A DNA stretch of 24,220 bases, from assembly GCA_947476855.1 (NCBI GenBank), contig CANJSR010000015.1, positions 1-24,220 on the forward strand. Reading direction: 5' to 3'. The DNA is from Acetobacteraceae bacterium. GTDB taxonomy: Bacteria; Pseudomonadota; Alphaproteobacteria; Acetobacterales; Acetobacteraceae. A model generated the notes under the pieces. The model did no database searches and was not told where the DNA came from. It worked only from the letters and a program-made list of their open reading frames with translations. A program made the position numbers and the translations under genes. Every line of letters begins with the position of its first letter. Position 1 is the first letter of the stretch. Of this stretch, positions 14,198 through 19,918 are shown piece by piece.

Positions 14198-14281
14198 GGC
14201 GCGAACTCCCGGGCCTGCAGGACTCCCCCTATTGAGATCGTGAGCCGTCGGTGTCTATCCGAAAACATCGTGCGTTCCAGG
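13351..14281. repeat. segmental duplication, copy B
   Basis: This is the partner of 9678-10889, same orientation, including about 84 bp of leader upstream of the cytochrome ATG (14198-14281). Similarity begins at ATGGCATTGCGCGC and ends just after GAAAACATCGTGCGT. The 2.46 kb between the copies holds IS remnants, the methyltransferase and the enolase-superfamily fragment. Direct copies of this length can recombine and delete the interval. Confidence 0.9.
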
Positions 14282-14283
14282 AA

Positions 14284-14312
14284 GGTCGTGTCCGACCGAG
14301 TAGGACACGACC
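14284..14312. terminator. 10-bp-stem hairpin downstream of tRNA-Ser
   Basis: GGTCGTGTCC (14284-14293) and GGACACGACC (14303-14312) form a perfect 10-bp stem with a nine-base loop. It lies between the tRNA-Ser 3' end and the edge of duplication copy B, so it could terminate the tRNA transcript; no T-run is present. Next to it, CGCCAGTCT (14312-14320) is complementary to AGACTGGCG (14356-14364), which includes the tRNA CCA end. Confidence 0.5.
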
Positions 14313-14359
14313 GCCAGTCTCCTGCCGTTTCGTGGAAGCCGGGGGATGCGGGGGAAGAC

Positions 14360-14449
14360 TGGCGGATGGGGTGGGATTCGAACCCACGGTACGCTCACAC
14401 GCACGCCGGTTTTCAAGACCGGTGCCTTAAACCGCTCGGCCACCCATCC
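14360..14449 (-). tRNA. tRNA-Ser(UGA)
   Basis: Read on the minus strand, the gene folds as a class II tRNA: acceptor GGATGGG/CCCATCC, D-arm GCCGAGCGGTTTAAGGC, anticodon stem CCGGT/ACCGG around loop CTTGAAA (anticodon TGA at 14413-14415), a long variable arm (GTGCG paired with CGTAC), T-arm GTGGG-TTCGAAT-CCCAC, discriminator G and an encoded CCA. The long variable arm and UGA anticodon identify serine. The 3' end faces the region of IS debris and duplicated cytochrome, a common arrangement for element integration sites. A possible promoter lies just upstream (14450-14500 on the minus strand: TTGAGA, then GATAGT). Confidence 0.97.
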
Positions 14450-14472
14450 AGCCGGGGCAAACTATCCAGTGT

Positions 14473-14494
14473 CCGTCCCAATCTCAAGGGACGG
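14473..14494. terminator. hairpin after the GMC dehydrogenase gene
   Basis: CCGTCCC (14473-14479) and GGGACGG (14488-14494) form a 7-bp stem, nine bases after the GMC oxidoreductase stop and before the tRNA-Ser gene on the same strand. No T-run follows. It may be a weak terminator that separates the two transcripts; it also overlaps the likely tRNA promoter. Confidence 0.4.
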
Positions 14495-14502
14495 AAACCC
14501 GA

Positions 14503-16119
14503 TCAGGCCGCCACCCGCACCCGAGCATCCTCCCGCAGCATCACAGCCCCTTTCTCCGCGATCATGATCGTCGGCGCGTTCGTGTTCGTCGACGTCACCG
14601 CCGGCATGACCGAGGCATCGATCACCCGCAGCCCCTCCAGCCCGTGCACCCGCAGCCGGTCGTCCACCACCGCCATCACATCCGGCCCCATCCGGCAGGA
14701 ACACGTGGCATGGAACACCGTCGTTCCGGTCTGGCGCGCATAGGACAGGAACTCATCATCCGTCTGCACGTCGTGGCCGGGCAACGTCTCGGCCACCAGG
14801 AACTGTTTCAGGGCCGGCGCGTTGAACCAGTCCCGTACCGTCCGCATCCCGGCGATGATCGTGCGCCGGTCCCGGTCCTCGGCCAGGTAGTTGGGATTGA
14901 TCGCCGGCTGGTCGCGCGGGTCGGCCGTCCGAGCCTCCACATACCCCCGGCTCTCGGGGCGCATCTGCCAGATGCCCGACGTCATGCCTGGCTTGGTATC
15001 CAACTGCCGCGTCGGCCCCGGCGCATAGCTGGCCGAGGCGAACAGCGCCTGCACATCGGGCGTGGCCGATTCCGGCAGCACCTTTACCGAGGCCGCGACC
15101 AGGGACGCCGCATAGGTCAGCATCCCGCGCCCGGTCAGCACATACTTCATCACCTCGCCCGCCAGCCTGATCCCGCGCGAGCGTTCGTTCAGGGAGGCAA
15201 CGCCCTTCACCTCCGCCTGCACCCGCACCAGGAAATGATCCTGGAAGTTCCGCCCGACACCGCGCAAAGCGTGCCGGACCTCGACCCCGATCCGCCCGAG
15301 ATGGTCAGGATCACCAACGCCTGACAGTTGCAGCAGATGCGGCGACCCGATCGCGCCGGCGGACAGGATCACCTCGCCCGCCGCGTCGGCTCGCTCGACC
15401 GCGCCGCCGCGGGAGAACTCGACGCCCACCGCCCGCTTGCCCTCGAACACCACGCGATGCACCAGCGCGTTGGTCACCACCTGAAGGTTCGACCGCCCCA
15501 TGGCCGGGCGCAGATAGGACCGCGCGGCGCTGGCCCGCAGCCGGCCGCCGCGAGTTTGCTGCACCCAGCCGATATGATCGCCCAGCCCATGTGGCAGGTT
15601 GTTCAGGTCGTTGCGATAATCCCAGCCCATCTGCGTGCCGGCATCAATCGCCGCCTGGCAGAGCTCCGGCTGGTCGCGGGTGTTCGATGTGAACAGCGGC
15701 CCGCCCTTGCCGTGGATGTCGTCCTCGGGTCCTTCCCAGTTCTCGGACTTGCGGAAATAGGGGAACACGTCCTCCGACCCCCAGCCGCGATTGCCGAGCT
15801 GGGACCAGTGGTCATAGTCCTCGGGCTGGGAGCGGATGTAGATCATCCCGTTGATGGAACTGGACCCGCCGAGAACCTTGCCGCGCGGATAGGGGATTTC
15901 CCGCCCGTTCAACCCGGCGTTCTTGTCGGCCTTGAAGCCCCAGGTCAGGGTCGGGTGGTCCAGCAGCTTGATATAGCCCGCGGGGATATGGATCAGCGGG
16001 TTCCAGTCCTTGCCCCCGGCCTCGATGAGGATGACCCTGGTGTTCGGGTCCTCGGTCAGCCGGTTGGCGAGCACACAGCCGGCCGACCCGGCTCCCACGA
16101 TGACATAATCCGCTTGCAT
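14503..16119 (-). CDS. GMC-family FAD-dependent oxidoreductase (choline-dehydrogenase-like)
   Basis: The 538-residue product starts with the Rossmann FAD motif [19 protein letters not shown] (residues 3-21) and the E-A-G ribose-binding end (LIEAGG). GMC signature 1 follows ([17 protein letters not shown], about 80-96), then signature 2 ([15 protein letters not shown]). The C-terminal catalytic pair is His470 in HATCSCRMG and Asn512/514 in TSTNTNAPT. The start at 16119 is preceded by AGGGGAA at good spacing. The family oxidises alcohols (choline, aliphatic or aromatic alcohols) in the cytoplasm; resemblance to BetA is general and no betaine genes are adjacent, so the substrate is unknown. It is divergent from an HpcH/HpaI-type aldolase, which may act in the same catabolic route (inference). 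Confidence 0.95.
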   Translation of the reverse strand: MQADYVIVGAGSAGCVLANRLTEDPNTRVILIEAGGKDWNPLIHIPAGYIKLLDHPTLTWGFKADKNAGLNGREIPYPRGKVLGGSSSINGMIYIRSQPEDYDHWSQLGNRGWGSEDVFPYFRKSENWEGPEDDIHGKGGPLFTSNTRDQPELCQAAIDAGTQMGWDYRNDLNNLPHGLGDHIGWVQQTRGGRLRASAARSYLRPAMGRSNLQVVTNALVHRVVFEGKRAVGVEFSRGGAVERADAAGEVILSAGAIGSPHLLQLSGVGDPDHLGRIGVEVRHALRGVGRNFQDHFLVRVQAEVKGVASLNERSRGIRLAGEVMKYVLTGRGMLTYAASLVAASVKVLPESATPDVQALFASASYAPGPTRQLDTKPGMTSGIWQMRPESRGYVEARTADPRDQPAINPNYLAEDRDRRTIIAGMRTVRDWFNAPALKQFLVAETLPGHDVQTDDEFLSYARQTGTTVFHATCSCRMGPDVMAVVDDRLRVHGLEGLRVIDASVMPAVTSTNTNAPTIMIAEKGAVMLREDARVRVAA

Positions 16120-16199
16120 GTCCGTTCCCCTGGTTCGCTCGCATCTAACGGCGGGGGCAGGTTCGTGCCAAGCTGGGACACCGGAATGGGAGGGAAACG
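16120..16199. promoter_or_regulatory. divergent promoter region, GMC oxidoreductase / aldolase
   Basis: Only 80 bp separate the two divergent starts, so the promoters must overlap and the two genes are probably controlled together. Ribosome binding sites are clear on both sides (AGGGGAA for the oxidoreductase; GGGAGGGAAACG directly before the aldolase ATG). I cannot assign -35/-10 boxes with confidence. Confidence 0.5.
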
Positions 16200-16973
16200 A
16201 TGCAGAACAATCCGATGCGCGCCGGGCTGGAACGCGGCGAGCCGCAGATCGGCACTTGGCTGACCATGGTGCGGAACCCGGCGATCCTGTCGCTGATGAA
16301 GGCCGCCGGCCTCGATTTCGCACGGGTGGACATGGAGCACACGGCGCTGACCATGGAAACGATCGGCGACATGGCCGTGCTGGCCCGGGCGCTGGATTTC
16401 CCGATCGCGGTGCGCCCGCCCAAGGCGAACCGGGAGTGGATCACCCGCCTGCTGGATGTCGGCGTCATGAACCTGCATTGCCCGCAGGTGGAAAGCGCGG
16501 ATCACGCGCGGGAGATCGTCGCGGCCTCCCGCTACGCGCCCATGGGCCTGCGCGGGAATGGCGGGCTGAGCGCCTCGACCGACTTCAATGGCACCCTGCC
16601 AGCCGGAGAGCGTCGGGCGCACGCGAACCGGCAGGTGTTCGTGACAGTCATGTTCGAGACCGGCAAGGCCTTCGACGACCTGGAGGAGATCGCCGCCATG
16701 CCCGGCATCGACGCGCTGACGATCGGGCCAGCGGACCTGGCACAGGATCTGGGCGTGTTCGACTCCCCCGACCAGGCGCGGGTGCTGGATGAGAAGCGCG
16801 ACCTGGTGCTGGCCGCCTGCAAGCGCCATGGCAAGGTCTGCGCGATGCTGGTCAACAGCTTCGAGCAGATGCAGCAATGGAAGAACGCCGGCGCCCTGCT
16901 GCTGGCCTATTCCTCGGACGCCGACATCCTGTTCAGCGGCTACGCGGCGGCGATGAAGCGGATCAAGGGGTAG
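16200..16973 (+). CDS. HpcH/HpaI-family class II aldolase
   Basis: The 257-residue product has the HpcH/HpaI TIM-barrel signatures: VDMEHTALT with Glu46/His47 (the family's D-x-E-H catalytic His), AVRPP with Arg72, metal ligand Glu153 in VMFETG, and IGPADLAQDLG with metal ligand Asp179. Length fits the family (250-260). Members cleave 4-hydroxy-2-oxo acids such as 4-hydroxy-2-oxo-heptanedioate or 2-keto-3-deoxy sugar acids to pyruvate plus an aldehyde, using a divalent metal. The start at 16200 has an excellent GGGAGGG. The substrate is not deducible; no hpa pathway genes are nearby. It is divergent from the GMC dehydrogenase, which could supply or consume a related alcohol or aldehyde. Confidence 0.93.
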   Translation: MQNNPMRAGLERGEPQIGTWLTMVRNPAILSLMKAAGLDFARVDMEHTALTMETIGDMAVLARALDFPIAVRPPKANREWITRLLDVGVMNLHCPQVESADHAREIVAASRYAPMGLRGNGGLSASTDFNGTLPAGERRAHANRQVFVTVMFETGKAFDDLEEIAAMPGIDALTIGPADLAQDLGVFDSPDQARVLDEKRDLVLAACKRHGKVCAMLVNSFEQMQQWKNAGALLLAYSSDADILFSGYAAAMKRIKG

Positions 16974-17103
16974 GGGGGGAGTAGGAATGGAGTTAGGAGT
17001 GCGGGACGTGGGTCCGGGGTATGGGCCCGGGATTAGCAGTATGGGCTGGGGGGAAGGGGCGGGGGATCGCCCCTAACCCGACGGGGTGGCCGCCGGCCCC
17101 TCT

Positions 17104-17196
17104 CTCGTCATGCCGGGCGCAGGCCCGGCACCCACGACTTTCCTCTGTTGCTGACAGCATAGTCGTGGGTGGTGGGCCTGCGCCCACCACGACGAG
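17104..17196. repeat. long palindromic (cruciform) intergenic repeat, copy 2
   Basis: This 93-bp element can fold as a three-armed cloverleaf: closing stem CTCGTC/GACGAG, left arm TGCCGGGC-gca-GGCCCGGCA, central arm CCACGACT/AGTCGTGG, right arm TGGTGGGC-ctgc-GCCCACCA. It shares layout and the left half with 3293-3422. It lies in the gap between the aldolase and the convergent dioxygenase gene, where it could also serve as a terminator. The rest of the gap (16974-17103) is G-rich and holds no gene that I can see. Confidence 0.8.
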
Positions 17197-17235
17197 GGAG
17201 GCAGCATGGCCCGGGGGAGGACGCCATCTGCCCCC

Positions 17236-18195
17236 CTAAACCAACGCGTGCCCGAACGTCGCGTAATGCTGCCCGTTCGGGTCCGTCGTCCGCCCCGGCA
17301 TATCCGGCCGGTGGTTGATCCCCGAGTAATGCGCGATCAGCGACTTCCTCAACAACGTTGATGACCGAGGCGTGGAGCCACGGTGCATCAGCCGTCCGTG
17401 CCAGACCAGGACATCGCCTTTCTCGGCCAGGAACGTCTCCGTCTTCGCGCCCACCCGGGCCAGTTCCGCCTCGATCGCGGGCACCACGAAGCGCTCGGAG
17501 GTTGTCGGCCAGACCTTCGATCCACTGACCGGATCGACTGCGTTGGCGTCCTCCTCCGACATGCAGGACAGCACCTTGTCCCCGCGCATCAGCGGCCAGT
17601 TGTGGGAGCCTGGGACGTACTCGAACGGCCCCGAGTCCGGATCAATATGGTCCAGCGCGAACCAGACCGCCGTGTACCAACTATTGACGAAGGCGGGGTT
17701 CAGGTAGTCGTCCTGGTGCCAGTTGCGCTGCGTGCTGACCCAACCGGTCAGGGTCAGATGCAGCAGCATCGGCTCTCCGATCACCTGCTCCAGCACCTGC
17801 ATCAGCGGCGGATGCAGCGCCAGCGCCCGCATCTCCGGCACGCTTTCATAGGGCGTGGGGGAGCGCCAGCCGCCCCGGAACAAGTCCGGCGCCTCGGTTC
17901 GCAACCGTTCCCGCCGCTCGATATAGGGATCGAGCACCGCATCCGGCATGAACCCCCGCAGGATCACCACGCCATCGCGCCGCCAGGACCGCTGCGCCTC
18001 GTTCAGCGTGGCCTCGTCCACGCCGGGCCGGTCGAGCGGGGGGATCACCGCGGGGTCCGGCATCTCGGCGAGGTCGGCGAAGGTGATCGTCTCGGGCGGC
18101 CGAGCGCGTCGCGGCGGCGAGGGAACCGGGGCGGGGACAACGGGGGCGGGCGAGGCAAGGCCGAACCGGCGCAGTACACGGGACATGAGCGTCAT
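17236..18195 (-). CDS. phytanoyl-CoA dioxygenase (PhyH)-like Fe(II)/2-oxoglutarate oxygenase
   Basis: The start at 18195 follows AGGAG (CAGGAGTCGCCGCCC) and gives 319 residues. After a Pro/Ala-rich N-terminal stretch (15-35) comes the PhyH jelly-roll: RDGVVILRGFMPD (73-85), the iron motif H160-Q-D162 in RNWHQDDYLNP, SGPFEYVPGSHNWPL (188-202), GDVLVWHGRLMH with distal His271, and Arg283, the likely 2-oxoglutarate anchor. All expected ligands are present, so the enzyme should be an active hydroxylase; the substrate is unknown. It is the last gene of the minus-strand string, 70 bp after the ATP-grasp-like gene. PhyH/ATP-grasp neighbours often modify amino acids or small peptides, a possible but unproven link here. 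Confidence 0.9.
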   Translation of the reverse strand: MTLMSRVLRRFGLASPAPVVPAPVPSPPRRARPPETITFADLAEMPDPAVIPPLDRPGVDEATLNEAQRSWRRDGVVILRGFMPDAVLDPYIERRERLRTEAPDLFRGGWRSPTPYESVPEMRALALHPPLMQVLEQVIGEPMLLHLTLTGWVSTQRNWHQDDYLNPAFVNSWYTAVWFALDHIDPDSGPFEYVPGSHNWPLMRGDKVLSCMSEEDANAVDPVSGSKVWPTTSERFVVPAIEAELARVGAKTETFLAEKGDVLVWHGRLMHRGSTPRSSTLLRKSLIAHYSGINHRPDMPGRTTDPNGQHYATFGHALV

Positions 18196-18265
18196 GGGCG
18201 GCGACTCCTGTGAACCCTGATCATACACGACGCGCGAAGGGCAAATCCAACGACGGGCGCCGGCC

Positions 18266-19171
18266 TCAGGCCCCGATGATCGCCGCCGCCAGCCGATCCC
18301 GCCCCGCGCGTCCGGCCTCCAGCGACCAGGCGTTGACGATCGCCACGCGGAACCCGCCGGGCGGCATCGCGTGCAAGGCGGGGTCCTTGTCCTCATGGAA
18401 GGTGACCTGCACGCTGGAGACCCCCTCCATCCCCCGCACCGCCTCCACCACCGCGGCCGGCGGATGCCGATAGCGCCGCCCATGCGGGGCGAACAGCACG
18501 ACACTGTAACCATCGCGGCGGTCGGGATCGGGGAAATACCAGGTTCCGGTCTCATACAAGCGGATCAGCGCCGCCACCCAGCCGGCGCCATACAGGTCGG
18601 GCCACTGGTCGGCGAAGCGCAGATGCGCCTCGATGATCCGCCCGCCGATGGTTTCAAAGTTCACCATCCCGGTGTACCCGCGCAGATGCCGGCGGGCCCA
18701 GTCGCCGCACCAGGCCTCAACCGCCGGATCGGGTTCGGCGTGGATGCACCAGTAGTCGAAGGTACCGCCCGGCGCGGTCACGCCGCTGGTGTGGCGCCAC
18801 CACACCGGGACGCCGTCCAGGATCGCCACGTCGCTGCTGACATGGCGGCCTTCCAGCAGCGTCGACCAGAAATGCCCGGGAGTCAGAGCCTCCCGATACG
18901 CGGCGGCCGAGGCGATCACCCGGCTGCCGGTGCCCATCCCGCGCAGGTTCATCAGCGGTTTCGAGAAGACCGGAAACGCCGGCGGCATCACCCCGTGCGG
19001 CGCCGCGTCCAGGCCCTGCGACAGGGCAACGGCCAGCTTGTCATAGATCCAGCGATGGGCGGGGAACCATTCCCAGGAATCGGCATCCTCGGTCGAGATG
19101 CGGATGTCGGGCGGGCAGGGGATGCCCTCGAAATACTGGAACCGCCAGGGATCGGCCTCGCAGATCGGCAT
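18266..19171 (-). CDS. uncharacterised protein, possible ATP-grasp fold
   Basis: The 301-residue product has no family that I can name with certainty. Its layout suggests ATP-grasp: FSKPLMNLRGMG with Lys71 and a Gly-rich turn, LLEGRHVSSDVAILDG (Glu107, resembling the E-G-x-x-x-S-x-D segment of carboxylate-amine ligases), GYTGMVNFETIGGRIIEAHL with Glu173 and Glu181 (like the E-x-x-x-x-G-x-x-x-x-E-x-N metal site), followed by RFADQWPDLYG. His183 replaces the usual Asn-like position, so catalysis is uncertain. The start at 19171 follows AGGGGGGAAGAG. It lies 16 bp after the ATP12 gene and 70 bp before the PhyH gene on the same strand, so these three are probably co-transcribed. Confidence 0.6.
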   Translation of the reverse strand: MPICEADPWRFQYFEGIPCPPDIRISTEDADSWEWFPAHRWIYDKLAVALSQGLDAAPHGVMPPAFPVFSKPLMNLRGMGTGSRVIASAAAYREALTPGHFWSTLLEGRHVSSDVAILDGVPVWWRHTSGVTAPGGTFDYWCIHAEPDPAVEAWCGDWARRHLRGYTGMVNFETIGGRIIEAHLRFADQWPDLYGAGWVAALIRLYETGTWYFPDPDRRDGYSVVLFAPHGRRYRHPPAAVVEAVRGMEGVSSVQVTFHEDKDPALHAMPPGGFRVAIVNAWSLEAGRAGRDRLAAAIIGA

Positions 19172-19187
19172 CTCTTCCCCCCTTGGT

Positions 19188-19901
19188 TCAGGTGCTATCC
19201 CGGGTCAGGACCAGCAGCCGTTCGGCCAGGATCAGGTCTTCGGCGACGCTCTGGCGGCGGGCCAGCGCCTCGTGGTCCTCTCCCCATTGTTCCTGCTGGT
19301 AGAATTCATCGACCATGGCGATGGCGTGCGCCCGGGCCGCGTCCAGCCGGCCCGCGGCCATCGCCAGGGCAAGCACCAGGCTGCCCATCGAGGGCACCGC
19401 CACGCCCAGCGCCGCGAGTGCGTAATGATCCAGCGAGGCGACCGCCCGCCGCAGCGACGCGATGCTGTCCCGGTGCTGCTTCATATGGGAAATCCCGGCG
19501 GTCACCCGCAGCGGCGCGTCGTGCTGCGTCGCCACCCAGTCGAGCCAGGGCTGCCACTCCCGCGCCTGCCGCTCGATCAGGGCGGCCGGATGTTCGGCGC
19601 GGTAGCAGAGCAGGTCGCTCTCGCCATAGCGGGCGATGGCGTCGATCGTGGTGTCGGGATCGGGGGCGATGCGGCCGATGGCGGTGCCGGCGAGCCGGGT
19701 CAAAGGCGTGTCGGCGAAGGACATCTCCCCCCCCTTGGCGCCGCCGGCCAGGCGCCATTCATCCGCGATCGCGCCGGCCAGGCGCGCCGGCCCGACGCGC
19801 AGGATGCCGCCTCCGGGCAGATGCATCGGCTTGCCATCCAGCAGGATCGCATGGCCGTCGTCATCGAGGCGGATGGTCACGTCGTCCCAGAAACGCTTCA
19901 C
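19188..19901 (-). CDS. ATP12-family F1-ATPase assembly chaperone
   Basis: The 237-residue protein matches the ATP12 family: an N-terminal KRFWDDVTIRLDDDGHAILL then DGKPMHLP beta region, ADEWRLAG (the family's A-x-E-W), the PLTRLAGTAIGRI helix, YGESDLLCYRAEHPAALIER (a family hallmark), and a C-terminal helical bundle with HYALAALGVAVPSMGSLVLA. In mitochondria Atp12 binds the F1 alpha subunit before assembly of the alpha/beta ring; in alphaproteobacteria the role is assumed similar. Length is normal. It follows the AsmA-like gene by 17 bp and precedes the ATP-grasp-like gene by 16 bp. Linkage of ATP12 to an RluA/RluC-type synthase is commonly seen in this bacterial class. Confidence 0.93.
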   Translation of the reverse strand: MKRFWDDVTIRLDDDGHAILLDGKPMHLPGGGILRVGPARLAGAIADEWRLAGGAKGGEMSFADTPLTRLAGTAIGRIAPDPDTTIDAIARYGESDLLCYRAEHPAALIERQAREWQPWLDWVATQHDAPLRVTAGISHMKQHRDSIASLRRAVASLDHYALAALGVAVPSMGSLVLALAMAAGRLDAARAHAIAMVDEFYQQEQWGEDHEALARRQSVAEDLILAERLLVLTRDST

Positions 19902-19918
19902 GGGGTCACTCCGAGCGG

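Noticed and set aside
14284..14312. Attachment-site core next to tRNA-Ser
   Set aside because: It is an inverted repeat not shared with the tRNA sequence, and no direct repeat of the tRNA end was found in the window.
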